A stretch of DNA of 64,000 nt from Salinimicrobium tongyeongense (GCF_026109735.1 NZ_CP069620.1:1054001-1118000); one strand, 5' to 3'; shown: positions 44,071 through 53,453, numbered from the stretch's first letter. The notes: generated by a model from the letters alone, not told the origin. A program made the numbers and translations.

Positions 44071-44092
44071 TAAAATGCCATTTTTGGAAGGA
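44071..44092. repeat. dispersed palindrome, copy 10
   Basis: TAAAATGCCATTTTTGGAAGG, 40 bp from copy 9 in the same intergenic region and same orientation. Confidence 0.65.
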
Positions 44093-44110
44093 AATCAAAG
44101 AGACCCATTA

Positions 44111-44183
44111 AAAAAAAGGCTGCCCGGGAAAGCCTTCCATCCAATCTTAAGATTGCCGAAAATTGCTTTACCAGACAGCCTCC
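44111..44183 (-). terminator. long-stem terminator after ppa
   Basis: Minus strand: AGGCTGTCTGGTAAAGC pairs imperfectly with GCTTTCCCGGGCAGCCT around an inner CAATCTTAAGATTG palindrome, followed by eight T. Same AGGCTG...CAGCCT arms as the elements at 58738-58875 and 62743-62885. Confidence 0.75.
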
Positions 44184-44203
44184 TGTCTTAGATTCAGAAG
44201 AAA

Positions 44204-44719
44204 TTAAAGGATAGAGAAATTACCTTTTTCCCCCTTGCTATCTTTATATCTTTGAATACAATCTTTGATGATAGCGTTTGCTTCATTAACATCGCCCCAG
44301 CCTTCAACATCTACTTTCTTTTGCTCAAGGTCTTTGTAAACCTGGAAGAAATGCTCGATCTCCTTTATAAGGTGGCCATTCACATCGCCAAGGTCGTTAA
44401 GCCTGTTCCAGATAGGATCGGAAACCGGTACGCAGATCACTTTTTCATCGGGCCCTTTCTCATCGGCCATGTGGAATACACCAATGGGCTTTACTTCCAT
44501 CACACAACCGGGAAAAGTGGGCTCTGTAACCAGCACCAGTACATCTAGCGGGTCGCCATCAAGGGCGAGGGTCTCGGGGATAAACCCGTAATCTGCAGGA
44601 TACATCATAGAAGAGAAGATCATCCTGTCGTAACGCACCTTCTTTAGCTCGAAATCGTATTCATATTTATTTCGACTTCCCTTGGGGATTTCGATAAGAA
44701 CATCAAATGTTTTACTCAT
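44204..44719 (-). CDS. ppa: soluble inorganic pyrophosphatase
   Basis: 171-aa family I pyrophosphatase. Conserved residues: EIPKGSRNKYEYD, YPADYGFIPET, the metal-binding DGDPLDVLV, and DEKGPDEKVICVPVSDP. It hydrolyses diphosphate in the cytoplasm, while the neighbouring HppA would conserve that energy as an ion gradient. The two genes are in the same orientation, separated by 326 bp with its own terminator. Confidence 0.95.
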   Translation of the reverse strand: MSKTFDVLIEIPKGSRNKYEYDFELKKVRYDRMIFSSMMYPADYGFIPETLALDGDPLDVLVLVTEPTFPGCVMEVKPIGVFHMADEKGPDEKVICVPVSDPIWNRLNDLGDVNGHLIKEIEHFFQVYKDLEQKKVDVEGWGDVNEANAIIKDCIQRYKDSKGEKGNFSIL

Positions 44720-44864
44720 TACTGTATTATATATTTAAGTCTGTTTTTGCCTTTAGGGGGCGGCAAATATAATACTTCATTCGGTTTTAAGCAGATATAA
44801 AACATTCAGAAGTTGCTCCTGAACAAAAAGTTTAGGTTTTTCTTCACAAAAAGCGGAGCAAATT

Positions 44865-44960
44865 CCAAACAACAAATTACAAATTCCAAGCACCAAATTT
44901 CAAGCTACAAATTCCAGACAACAAATTACAAGTACTAAGTTCCAACACGAATCCAAATTT
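44865..44960. repeat. ACAAATTCCA-type low-complexity repeat
   Basis: Degenerate repeats of CAAATTCCAA/ACAAATTACAA in the 315-bp gap between ppa and pdhB. No gene seen. Confidence 0.5.
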
Positions 44961-44987
44961 TAATTCGGGGGATTTAGGGGTTAAAAA

Positions 44988-45032
44988 AAAGCCTCCCAAA
45001 AAGGAGGCTCTAAAAATGTCATTTTTGAAAGG
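44988..45032 (-). terminator. pdhB terminator plus dispersed palindrome, copy 11
   Basis: AGCCTCC / GGAGGCT hairpin (44991-45010) with an A-run on the plus strand, giving a U-run for minus-strand transcripts, immediately next to TAAAAATGTCATTTTTGAAAGG (45011-45032). Both lie just after the pdhB stop. Confidence 0.75.
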
Positions 45033-45034
45033 TT

Positions 45035-46015
45035 TTAGTCCTTATACATCACCTTCTTCACTGCTTTGATCACATCGTTGTGATTTGGCAGCCACTCTTC
45101 GAGCAGTGCCGGAGAATAAGGCGCAGGAGTATCGGCGGTATTGATCTTTACAATAGGTGCATCAAGGAAATCGAATGCCTGTGACTGTACCTGGTAAGTG
45201 ATCTCTGTAGCTACGTTGCCAAATGGCCAGGCTTCTTCGACGATCACCAAACGATTGGTTTTCTTCACAGATTCCAGGATGGTCTCATGATCCATCGGGC
45301 GGATGGTACGCAAGTCGATGATCTCACATGAAATTCCTTCTTTTTCAAGTTCTTCAGCTGCCTTGTAACAGATCTTGATGATCTTTCCGAAGGAAACAAT
45401 GGTTACATCACTGCCTTCTCTTTTAATATCGGCTTTCCCAATTGGCAATACATATTCTTCTTCGGGCACTTCTCCCTTGTCTCCATACATTTGCTCAGAT
45501 TCCATAAAGATCACAGGATCGTCATCGCGAATGGCGGCTTTTAGAAGCCCTTTTGCATCGTAAGGGTTAGAAGGCACAATTACTTTTAGCCCCGGTGTAT
45601 TGGCATACCAGCTTTCAAAGGCCTGTGAGTGCGTCGCACCCAATTGACCTGCCGAAGCTGTTGGCCCGCGAAACACAATGGGGATATTAAACTGCCCGCC
45701 ACTCATTTGGCGCATTTTGGCAGCGTTGTTTATAATCTGGTCAATTCCCACCAGGGAAAAGTTAAAGGTCATGAATTCTATGATGGGACGGTTTCCGTTC
45801 ATGGCGCTACCAACACCTATCCCGGAAAAACCTAATTCGGAAATAGGGGTATCGATCACGCGATCTGGACCAAATTCATCCAACATCCCTTTAGATGCTT
45901 TATAGGCACCGTTATATTCAGCAACCTCTTCTCCCATAAGGTACACAGATTCATCCCTGCGCATTTCTTCGCTCATGGCCTGGGCAATTGCTTCCCTGAA
46001 TTGGATTGTCTTCAT
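45035..46015 (-). CDS. pdhB: pyruvate dehydrogenase E1 component, beta subunit
   Basis: 326-aa E1-beta of the pyruvate (2-oxo acid) dehydrogenase complex: MKTIQFREAIAQAMSEEMRRDESVYLMGEEVAEYNGAYKASKG, FMTFNF, RGPTASAGQLGATHSQAFE and the C-terminal ADTPAPYSPALLEEWLPN. The start at 46015 matches the family N-terminus; the 17-residue extension to 46066 was rejected. The alpha subunit is not adjacent, as often in Flavobacteriia. Confidence 0.92.
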   Translation of the reverse strand: MKTIQFREAIAQAMSEEMRRDESVYLMGEEVAEYNGAYKASKGMLDEFGPDRVIDTPISELGFSGIGVGSAMNGNRPIIEFMTFNFSLVGIDQIINNAAKMRQMSGGQFNIPIVFRGPTASAGQLGATHSQAFESWYANTPGLKVIVPSNPYDAKGLLKAAIRDDDPVIFMESEQMYGDKGEVPEEEYVLPIGKADIKREGSDVTIVSFGKIIKICYKAAEELEKEGISCEIIDLRTIRPMDHETILESVKKTNRLVIVEEAWPFGNVATEITYQVQSQAFDFLDAPIVKINTADTPAPYSPALLEEWLPNHNDVIKAVKKVMYKD

Positions 46016-46180
46016 TACACGTATTTGATTAAAATTTTCGAAACACAAAAATAGTAATTCAATCAAGGATTATGGCTAACTTAAGGACAAAAATTTCTTA
46101 TGCATGCACAGTAATTTTCCTTAGGTTTTGTGTATCTTCGTAATCTATTTATAATTTTTATTTACAAAATTCTGAGAAAT

Positions 46181-46927
46181 ATGAAAATATTAGTGTGTAT
46201 TAGTCACGTTCCTGATACCACCTCAAAGATTAATTTTTCTGAAGGTGATACAAAATTCGACACCGCGGGGGTTCAGTTCGTGATCAATCCAAATGATGAA
46301 TTTGGCCTCACCAGGGCCATGTGGTTCAAAGAAAAACAAGGTGCAACAGTAGATGTTGTGAATGTGGGCGGCACCGAAACCGAACCTACATTGAGAAAAG
46401 CCCTGGCTATTGGCGCCGATAATGCCATACGTGTTAACACTCCCGCTACAGACGGGATCTACGTTGCAAAACAACTGGCAAAAGTAGCACAGGATGGCGG
46501 TTACGATCTTATTATTGCCGGGCGTGAATCTATTGATTACAACGGCGGAATGGTTCCCGGAATGGTAGCTGGTCTAATTGGGGCAAATTTCGTGAACACC
46601 TGTATAGGTCTGGAAGTAGAAGGAAATGAAGCTACGGTTACCCGCGAAATCGATGGAGGAAAAGAAACGCTGAAGACGCAACTTCCTTTAGTGGTTGGTG
46701 CCCAAAAGGGAATTGTTCAGGAAAGCGACCTTCGCATCCCCAACATGCGCGGAATTATGCAGGCACGAAAAAAGCCGCTTAACGTGGTTGAGCCTGTAGA
46801 GGCCGGAACTCATTCTGAAGCCGTTAAGTTTGAAAAACCCAAACCAAAAGGAGATATCAAATTAGTTGATGCAGACAACCTGGATGAATTAGTGAATTTA
46901 CTCCACAATGAGGCGAAAGTAATTTAG
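46181..46927 (+). CDS. etfB: electron transfer flavoprotein beta subunit
   Basis: 248-aa ETF beta: MKILVCISHVPDTTSKINF, AMP-binding AGRESIDYNGGMVPGMVAGLIG and the C-terminal RIPNMRGIMQARKKPL signature. It accepts electrons from acyl-CoA dehydrogenases. Start at 46181 chosen from the family N-terminus. etfA follows after 94 bp containing AAGGTTTAA-type repeats. Confidence 0.94.
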   Translation: MKILVCISHVPDTTSKINFSEGDTKFDTAGVQFVINPNDEFGLTRAMWFKEKQGATVDVVNVGGTETEPTLRKALAIGADNAIRVNTPATDGIYVAKQLAKVAQDGGYDLIIAGRESIDYNGGMVPGMVAGLIGANFVNTCIGLEVEGNEATVTREIDGGKETLKTQLPLVVGAQKGIVQESDLRIPNMRGIMQARKKPLNVVEPVEAGTHSEAVKFEKPKPKGDIKLVDADNLDELVNLLHNEAKVI

Positions 46928-47021
46928 AGTTCAGGGTTTAAAGTTTAAGGTTCAAGGTTTAAGGTTTGAACTAGAGGCTTTGGAATTTGGAATTTGTTAA
47001 TTGGAATTTAAAGAAAAAAAT

Positions 47022-47990
47022 ATGTCAGTATTAGTATATACAGAATCTGAAGAAGGACAATTTAAGAAGACTGCCTTTGAGGTGGCTTCTTATGCCAAAG
47101 GGGTTGCCGACATGCTGGGGACAGAAGTTACAGCTGTTTCCTTCAATGCGCAAAGTGCAGGCGACCTTGGAAAATACGGGGTGAGCAAAGTATTAAAGGT
47201 AAACGACGAGAAGCTTCAAAAGTTTACCGCTAAAGCTTATGCCGATGCCATTAAACAGGCAGCTGAAAAAGAAGGGTCAAAAGTGATCATTCTAAGTCAG
47301 AGTGCCAATGCAAAGTATTTAGCGCCTTTACTGGCGGTACAACTAGAGGCCGGGTACGCTTCAAACGTGGTGGCATTGCCAGAAGGCACAGACCCGCTTC
47401 AGGTAAAAAGAACAGCGTTTACCAACAAGGCCTTTAACTTCACCAAATTATCTACAGATGTGAAGATCATTGGTCTTTCCAAAAATGCCTTCGGATTAAA
47501 AGAAAACCAGGCAGAAGCTACTGAAGAAGATTTCTCCCCTTCCCTTTCTGAAGGAGACTTTGCGGTAAATGTGGTTTCTGTAGACAAAGCAGCCGACAAG
47601 GTGACCATTGCCGATGCCGAAATAGTGGTATCTGGCGGAAGAGGGTTGAAAGGCCCTGAAAACTGGGGTATGCTTGAAGAACTTGCCGAAACCCTGGGAG
47701 CAGCAACAGCCTGTTCAAAACCCGTGAGCGACATGGGCTGGAGGCCTCACAGCGAACACGTAGGCCAAACCGGTAAGCCCGTTGCGGCCAATCTTTACAT
47801 TGCCGTTGGAATCTCCGGGGCAATACAGCACCTGGCAGGAGTAAGTGCCTCAAAAACAAAGGTAGTGATCAATAACGACCCCGAAGCGCCTTTCTTTAAA
47901 GCTGCCGATTACGGGGTGGTGGGAGACGCCTTTGAAATAGTGCCTAAACTCACCGAAAAATTAAAGGAATTTAAGGCTGGTAACTCATAA
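47022..47990 (+). CDS. etfA: electron transfer flavoprotein alpha subunit
   Basis: 322-aa ETF alpha with the FAD-binding C-terminal domain: [89 protein letters not shown], the family signature region. It pairs with EtfB upstream. Start at 47022 (MSVLVYTES) chosen over 47001. A hairpin terminator follows. Confidence 0.95.
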   Translation: MSVLVYTESEEGQFKKTAFEVASYAKGVADMLGTEVTAVSFNAQSAGDLGKYGVSKVLKVNDEKLQKFTAKAYADAIKQAAEKEGSKVIILSQSANAKYLAPLLAVQLEAGYASNVVALPEGTDPLQVKRTAFTNKAFNFTKLSTDVKIIGLSKNAFGLKENQAEATEEDFSPSLSEGDFAVNVVSVDKAADKVTIADAEIVVSGGRGLKGPENWGMLEELAETLGAATACSKPVSDMGWRPHSEHVGQTGKPVAANLYIAVGISGAIQHLAGVSASKTKVVINNDPEAPFFKAADYGVVGDAFEIVPKLTEKLKEFKAGNS

Positions 47991-48012
47991 TTTTTTTAAC
48001 TTGCAAGCCGTT

Positions 48013-48061
48013 AAAAGGGCTGTCTTAATTAGGTATTTTGCCCGTTGAGACAGCTTTTTTT
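48013..48061 (+). terminator. terminator after etfA
   Basis: GGGCTGTCT and AGACAGC arms with a 24-nt interior and seven T, 25 nt after the stop. Confidence 0.75.
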
Positions 48062-48074
48062 GTATTTTTGAAGT

Positions 48075-48695
48075 ATGAGTTTAGTGCGCCTTAACATTAA
48101 AGGAATTTCTTACAGCCAGACACAGAATGGGGCTTACGCCTTAATCCTGAGCGAGGTGGAAGGAGAACGCAAACTCCCTATAGTCATTGGAGCTTTTGAA
48201 GCCCAATCTATCGCCATTGCTCTTGAAAAAGAGATCAAACCTCCCCGCCCCCTCACCCACGACCTTTTCAAGAATTTTGCCGACAGGTTTGAGGTTGTTG
48301 TAAAACAGGTGATCATCCACAAGCTGGTAGACGGGGTTTTTTATTCCAGCCTCATTTGTGAACGCGATAAGATCGAGGAGATCATTGATGCCAGGACCAG
48401 CGACGCCATTGCACTGGCCCTAAGGTTTCAGGCCCCAATATTCACCTATAAGAACATCCTGGACAAGGCCGGTATTTACCTCAAGGGAGATGCCGAAAAG
48501 GAAAAAGAAGAGCAGGAGAAAGAAGATATTATTGTAGATGAACTCTTTTCAAAAGAAATTGAGATAAAATCGGACCAACCCGATTATAGGAAACTATCAC
48601 TCAACGAACTCAACAACATGTTAGACCAGGCCGTGAAAAGCGAAGATTATGAAAAAGCGGCCCGTATAAGAGATGAGATCTCCAAGCGAAAATAA
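48075..48695 (+). CDS. bifunctional nuclease (BFN/DUF151) with UVR motif
   Basis: 206-aa protein. Residues 1-140 are a DUF151/bifunctional-nuclease domain (LPIVIGAFEAQSIAIALE, RTSDAIALALRFQAPIF). An acidic linker leads to a C-terminal UvrB/UvrC motif (LNELNNMLDQAVKSEDYEKAARIRDEISKRK). Nuclease activity is known only for plant relatives; the bacterial role is unknown. The next gene starts 12 nt downstream, suggesting co-transcription. Confidence 0.88.
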   Translation: MSLVRLNIKGISYSQTQNGAYALILSEVEGERKLPIVIGAFEAQSIAIALEKEIKPPRPLTHDLFKNFADRFEVVVKQVIIHKLVDGVFYSSLICERDKIEEIIDARTSDAIALALRFQAPIFTYKNILDKAGIYLKGDAEKEKEEQEKEDIIVDELFSKEIEIKSDQPDYRKLSLNELNNMLDQAVKSEDYEKAARIRDEISKRK

Positions 48696-48707
48696 CCCCC
48701 ATTCATA

Positions 48708-50420
48708 ATGAATAAAATCTGGTGCTTCCTGTTCCTGATCTTCTTCGGAATTTCCCCATTATTTGCACAATCCATTTCTAAAACCTGGGACTTTGAAGCC
48801 GTTGAAGGCAGCCCCCAAAACACCATTTTTGACATCTCCCCCGGAAATGACTATCTGAAACTGGACAATGGGGATTTTCAACTCAGCCTTACCAATGAAG
48901 ATTCTCCCAGCTCAAGCGGAAATTATGTCTTTCAAAATGATGTTTTAGTCCTTTTCTTTGACAACCCGGGCGACAGTATTCAAAACTTCAGGGTAAATAC
49001 CCTAACCGATTCCACGCTGGTACTCAGCTCCCGAGATGTCACCTATTCCCTTAAAGAAGTTCCGCAGACCGTACAAGAAGTACTGCCGGTAGAAACGGCA
49101 AAGACCGTAATCCCCAACCAGGGCTTTACCTTTACAAGCTTCTGGAGAGGTGCATTGGGAATGGTCTCGCTAATCTTACTCGCCTTTATCTTCAGCAGCA
49201 ATCGCAGGGCCATCAACTGGAAGACCATTCTGGTGGGGTTAAGCGCACAGCTTTTACTGGCTTTTGGGGTTTTAAAGATCACTATAGTTCAAAAAATATT
49301 TGAGACCGTAGGTTATTTTTTTGTGCTCATCCTCGATTTCACCGCGGCAGGGAGTGAATTTTTGCTCGGCGGACTGATGAGTGTAGAAAGTTACGGCTTT
49401 ATCTTCCTGTTCCAGGTACTACCCACCATTGTATTCTTTTCGGCGCTTACCTCGGTACTTTTTTACCTGGGCGTGATTCAGATCGTGGTAAAGGGAATGG
49501 CCTGGGTACTTACAAAGTTATTGGGCATTTCGGGCCCTGAAAGTTTAAGTGTGGCCGGAAACATCTTTTTAGGCCAAACAGAAGCCCCGCTTATGATCAA
49601 GGCTTACCTCGAAAGAATGAGCCGGTCTGAGATCCTGCTGGTCATGATTGGCGGAATGGCTACCGTGGCAGGTGGAGTACTGGCTGCTTATATAGGCTTT
49701 TTGGGTGGCGATGATCCTGCTCTAAGAGTGGAATTTGCAAAGCACCTGCTGGCAGCATCGGTCATGGCAGCACCCGGAGCTATTGTGATTTCCAAGATCC
49801 TTTATCCGCAGCAGGACAAGATCACGACCGATGTAGAGGTCTCTTCCGACAAAATTGGATCTAATATCCTGGATGCCATTGCCAACGGTACTACCGAAGG
49901 TTTAAAGCTCGCAGCCAACGTTGCTGCAATGCTCCTCGTGTTCATTGCTTTTATAGCCATGATCAATTACGGCCTCGGAAAAATTGGAGACTGGACCAGC
50001 CTTAACGGTATTATGGCGGCAAACACCCCATATGCCAGGTTATCTCTGGAATCTCTCCTCGGAATTATTTTTGCTCCGCTCATGTGGCTTATCGGGGTAG
50101 CACAAGCCGATATGATGCTCATGGGGCAGTTGCTGGGAATAAAACTGGCAGCCAGTGAGTTCGTTGGCTACATTCAGCTGGCCGAACTTAAAAATCCGGT
50201 GAACGCGCTTAGCCTTACCTATGAAAAATCCATCATCATGGCTACGTACATGCTATGCGGATTTGCCAACTTCGCTTCTATCGGGATACAGATTGGCGGA
50301 ATTGGATCCCTGGCACCCGGGCAGCGTAAAACCCTGTCTGAATTTGGAATGAAAGCTCTAATTGGCGGAACCCTCGCTTCTTTGCTTTCAGCAACGATTG
50401 CCGGGATGATCATTGGATAA
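48708..50420 (+). CDS. NupC-family nucleoside transporter with N-terminal extension
   Basis: 570-aa protein. A signal peptide (FLFLIFFGISPLFAQS) and a 130-residue periplasmic region of lipocalin-like beta character (KTWDFEAVEGSPQNTIFDISPG) precede a concentrative nucleoside transporter domain: PTIVFFSALTSVLFYLGVIQ, VAGNIFLGQTEAPLMIKAYL, MLCGFANFASIGIQIGGIGSLAPGQRKTLSEFG. It probably imports nucleosides by ion symport. The extension is absent from E. coli NupC. Confidence 0.87.
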   Translation: MNKIWCFLFLIFFGISPLFAQSISKTWDFEAVEGSPQNTIFDISPGNDYLKLDNGDFQLSLTNEDSPSSSGNYVFQNDVLVLFFDNPGDSIQNFRVNTLTDSTLVLSSRDVTYSLKEVPQTVQEVLPVETAKTVIPNQGFTFTSFWRGALGMVSLILLAFIFSSNRRAINWKTILVGLSAQLLLAFGVLKITIVQKIFETVGYFFVLILDFTAAGSEFLLGGLMSVESYGFIFLFQVLPTIVFFSALTSVLFYLGVIQIVVKGMAWVLTKLLGISGPESLSVAGNIFLGQTEAPLMIKAYLERMSRSEILLVMIGGMATVAGGVLAAYIGFLGGDDPALRVEFAKHLLAASVMAAPGAIVISKILYPQQDKITTDVEVSSDKIGSNILDAIANGTTEGLKLAANVAAMLLVFIAFIAMINYGLGKIGDWTSLNGIMAANTPYARLSLESLLGIIFAPLMWLIGVAQADMMLMGQLLGIKLAASEFVGYIQLAELKNPVNALSLTYEKSIIMATYMLCGFANFASIGIQIGGIGSLAPGQRKTLSEFGMKALIGGTLASLLSATIAGMIIG

Positions 50421-50556
50421 ACTTGAAGTTAGAAGTTAGAAGTTGAAGATATAGGAGGGCAAAGAGAAAAAAGGAAAGCAAGTACTTACGTAAATCCATC
50501 AGCAGTCCCCACAGTACAATTTTCAACAGCTTAGTTAATAAATAAAATAAAAAAAA

Positions 50557-50592
50557 TGTAAGAACCGGTATTCCTGTAGTGCCGGTTTTTTA
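50557..50592 (+). terminator. hairpin before thyA
   Basis: AACCGG / CCGGTT hairpin followed by TTTTTTATTTT, 140 nt after the transporter stop and 107 nt before thyA. No leader-like ORF precedes it, so it is treated as an ordinary terminator. Confidence 0.6.
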
Positions 50593-50698
50593 TTTTAGCA
50601 GAGATTCAGCAGCCTGATCTGTTTCTGAGAATCAGGATAATGAGAAAGAAATAGACACAATTCAGCCATTTACACAGTGGCCGAGAAACCTAAAGAAA

Positions 50699-51523
50699 AT
50701 GAAGCAATATCACGATCTTATAAAACACGTTCTTGAAAACGGAAACGAAAAAGGAGACCGCACGGGAACCGGTACCAAAAGCGTATTTGGTTACCAGATG
50801 CGGTTTGATTTGAGCGAAGGTTTCCCTATGGTCACCACCAAAAAGCTCCACCTTAAGTCTATTATCTACGAGTTGCTCTGGTTCCTCAACGGCGATACCA
50901 ATATTAAATATTTACAGGAAAACGGGGTGCGCATCTGGAACGAATGGGCCGACGAAAACGGTGACCTGGGCCCCATTTACGGTCACCAGTGGCGTAACTG
51001 GAACAGCGAAGATATAGACCAGATTAAAGAGGTCGTGGAAACTTTAAAGACCAACCCCAACAGCCGCCGCATGCTGGTTACTGCCTGGAACCCTTCGGTA
51101 CTGCCGGATACTTCAATATCTTTTTCAGAAAATGTGGCGAATGGAAAAGCCGCGCTCCCTCCCTGCCATGCGTTTTTCCAGTTCTACGTTGCCAACGGCA
51201 AATTGTCCTGCCAGCTTTACCAGCGCAGTGCAGACATTTTTCTCGGCGTACCTTTCAATATTGCTTCCTATGCCCTGCTCACTATGATGATTGCGCAGGT
51301 ATGCGGTTATGAAGCGGGAGACTTTATCCACACTTTTGGCGATGCACATATTTACAACAACCACCTGGAGCAGGTAAACCTGCAGCTATCGCGAGATACG
51401 AGGCCATTGCCCGTAATGAAACTGAACCCGGAAGTAAAAAATATTTTTGATTTTAAGTTTGAAGATTTTAAATTGGAAAATTACGATCCGCATCCTGCTA
51501 TAAAAGGCCGGGTAGCGGTTTAA
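50699..51523 (+). CDS. thyA: thymidylate synthase
   Basis: 274-aa enzyme making dTMP from dUMP and methylene-tetrahydrofolate. Catalytic C156 in [13 protein letters not shown], substrate motifs [41 protein letters not shown] and a C-terminal RVAV. Slightly longer than E. coli ThyA because of inserts. DHFR is encoded 5.3 kb downstream, not in the same operon. Confidence 0.96.
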   Translation: MKQYHDLIKHVLENGNEKGDRTGTGTKSVFGYQMRFDLSEGFPMVTTKKLHLKSIIYELLWFLNGDTNIKYLQENGVRIWNEWADENGDLGPIYGHQWRNWNSEDIDQIKEVVETLKTNPNSRRMLVTAWNPSVLPDTSISFSENVANGKAALPPCHAFFQFYVANGKLSCQLYQRSADIFLGVPFNIASYALLTMMIAQVCGYEAGDFIHTFGDAHIYNNHLEQVNLQLSRDTRPLPVMKLNPEVKNIFDFKFEDFKLENYDPHPAIKGRVAV

Positions 51524-51554
51524 TTTTTGTTCAATTTTAAATTTTTTAAACCTT

Positions 51555-51929
51555 ATGAAGAAGTTATTGGTTATTGCATGTTTTTTCTTTGGAGGAATAG
51601 CAACTGCCCAGGCACAACAAACCTCTCCTGTATGGCCGGGCTGCGAAGACGCTGAAGACAAATCTGAATGTTTTAACGAAAAACTAAATGCCCATGTTCG
51701 GGAACATTACGAGTACCCAATGAAAGAGAACGCCTACGTTAGGGGAGAGGTCAAAGTCTCTTTCGATATCAATGAAGAAGGAAAAGTTGTGGTAAAATCG
51801 GTAGAGGGCTCTGAGCCACTGGTGAATGAAGCCGCCAGGGAAATGCTCAAAAAGATTCCAGATATGAAGCCGGGGACTTTGAACGGCAAACCCGATTCCC
51901 GTAACTTTACTACCACCTACCGCTTTTAA
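51555..51929 (+). CDS. TonB C-terminal-domain-only protein, copy 1
   Basis: 124-aa exported protein: signal peptide (cut near AQAQ), PVWPGCEDAEDKSECFNEKLNAHV, then a TonB_C-like fold (RGEVKVSFDINEEGKVVVKSVEG...EAAREMLKKIPDMKPG). No transmembrane anchor or Pro-rich spacer, so it is not a standard TonB. The next gene is a divergent tandem paralogue 15 nt away. Function unknown; conserved Cys pairs may form a disulfide. Confidence 0.78.
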   Translation: MKKLLVIACFFFGGIATAQAQQTSPVWPGCEDAEDKSECFNEKLNAHVREHYEYPMKENAYVRGEVKVSFDINEEGKVVVKSVEGSEPLVNEAAREMLKKIPDMKPGTLNGKPDSRNFTTTYRF

Positions 51930-51944
51930 AAAAAGCCCCAAATC

Positions 51945-52358
51945 ATGAAAAAACTATTTTTTGTCCTTTTCCTCTTTACTGCAGGAACAACGTTTGCACA
52001 GGAAGGAGTAAGTATTTCCAAAAACAGGCTTACTACCAAAGAGACCCCTCCGGTCTGGCCGGGTTGTGAAGATTTTTCGGGCCCTTCCAAAACCTGCTTT
52101 AAGGAAAAGCTCACCCAGCATCTAAGGGAAAATTACAAGTTCCCAAAAGATGAGGCCGGTAATTACATAAGGGGAAAGGCGATAGTTTCTTTCGTTATTA
52201 ATAAAGAAGGAAAGCCCGTGGTCACCAAAGTGGAAGGACCTAAAAAGGAACTCAATGCAGAGGCTAAGAAAATCATTCTTGCCATTCCACAAATGGAGCC
52301 GGGGCAAATGGCCGGGAAACCCGTAGAAGTGAGCTATAAAGTTCCTTTTACGTTCTAA
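51945..52358 (+). CDS. TonB C-terminal-domain-only protein, copy 2
   Basis: 137-aa tandem paralogue of the preceding gene with the same plan: signal peptide (FLFTAGTTFAQ), PPVWPGCEDFSGPSKTCFKEKLTQHLRENYKFPKDE, then RGKAIVSFVINKEGKPVVTKVEGPKKELNAEAKKIILAIPQMEPGQMAGKPV. Spacing of 15 nt suggests one transcript ending at the hairpin at 52417. Confidence 0.78.
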   Translation: MKKLFFVLFLFTAGTTFAQEGVSISKNRLTTKETPPVWPGCEDFSGPSKTCFKEKLTQHLRENYKFPKDEAGNYIRGKAIVSFVINKEGKPVVTKVEGPKKELNAEAKKIILAIPQMEPGQMAGKPVEVSYKVPFTF

Positions 52359-52416
52359 ACCCATTCTTATTATTCCTTTAACTAAAAGGGATTTTTAAAA
52401 GTTTAAATTTGAAGGA

Positions 52417-52438
52417 AACCTGCGGGTTTCCTTTTTTT
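52417..52438 (+). terminator. terminator after the TonB-C pair
   Basis: GGAAACC / GGTTTCC hairpin followed by seven T. Confidence 0.8.
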
Positions 52439-52478
52439 ATTCTCCAAAAAAGGTAAATCTGCCGGAAATTTTTCCCTT

Positions 52479-53453
52479 ATGAACAACACCAAACCTCCGG
52501 AATTCAAGACCCAGTTTGCAGAAGACGTCTTCAAAGGCCTTACTTCCTATCCTAAAAAAATAAGCTCAAAATTTCTGTATGACGAGAAAGGAGATGAGCT
52601 TTTTCAGCAGATCATGGAACTGCCCGAATATTATCTCACGGGCAAGGAATACCAGATCCTTAAGCGCCACCGGGAAGAATTAGGAGATGAATTTGCCTCT
52701 TTAGAAGGTTTTGACCTTATAGAACTTGGTGCCGGTGACGGGAAAAAGACAAAGGTGCTGTTAAGCCACTTTGAAGAAAAAAACTACGATTACAAATACC
52801 TGCCGGTTGATATAAGCAAAAATGTGCTGGAACAGCTAAGCAAAAGCCTGCAACAGGAGTATCCGGCAGTAGAAGTAGAGCCGCAGCAGGGCACTTATGC
52901 TGAAGTGCTCTCCCGCCTGGCCGACTATCGCGACCGCAAAAAGGTCATCCTTTTTCTGGGCTCAAATATCGGTAACCTCACTCCCGAAGAAGCTGTGAGC
53001 TTTCTAAAGAAAATATCTTCTGCAATGCATGAAAAAGACCTTTTCTTTATGGGAGTAGATCAAAAAAAAGAACCCGCGGTAATCCTCGATGCTTACAACG
53101 ATTCGGCCAAAGTAACTGAAGCATTCAACAAAAATTTGCTGGTGCGCATGAACCGGGAACTGGATGCCGAATTTGATCCTGAAGATTTTATGCACTGGCC
53201 CCTTTACGACCCTGAAACAGGAGTGGCCAAAAGCTTCCTGGTAAGTAAAAAAGAACAAACCATAGCAATAAATGCCCTTGACCTCCAGGTGCATTTTCAA
53301 AAGTGGGAGACCATACATACCGAAGTATCCCAAAAATATGACGACACCTCCATCGCCTGGCTGGCCAGAGAAGCAGGGTTGGAGATTACAGGCTGTTGGG
53401 CCGACAAAGACAGCTGCTTCAAAAATTACCTTTTTAAAAGAACAAGCTCATGA
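52479..53453 (+). CDS. EgtD-like histidine N-alpha-methyltransferase family
   Basis: 324-aa SAM-dependent methyltransferase of the EgtD/DUF2260 family. Motifs: SSKFLYDEKGDELFQQIMELPEYYLTGKEYQIL, SAM-binding ELGAGDGKKT, FLGSNIGNLTP, MGVDQKKEP and HTEVSQKY. EgtD trimethylates histidine in ergothioneine synthesis, but no EgtB or other ergothioneine gene is next to it, so the product could be trimethylhistidine (hercynine) or something else. It overlaps the DUF427 gene by 4 nt. Confidence 0.85.
   Translation: MNNTKPPEFKTQFAEDVFKGLTSYPKKISSKFLYDEKGDELFQQIMELPEYYLTGKEYQILKRHREELGDEFASLEGFDLIELGAGDGKKTKVLLSHFEEKNYDYKYLPVDISKNVLEQLSKSLQQEYPAVEVEPQQGTYAEVLSRLADYRDRKKVILFLGSNIGNLTPEEAVSFLKKISSAMHEKDLFFMGVDQKKEPAVILDAYNDSAKVTEAFNKNLLVRMNRELDAEFDPEDFMHWPLYDPETGVAKSFLVSKKEQTIAINALDLQVHFQKWETIHTEVSQKYDDTSIAWLAREAGLEITGCWADKDSCFKNYLFKRTSS

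Noticed and set aside
50557-50592. Hairpin before thyA as another attenuator
   Set aside because: No short ORF with a biased amino-acid run precedes it, and it fits a late terminator of the transporter gene.
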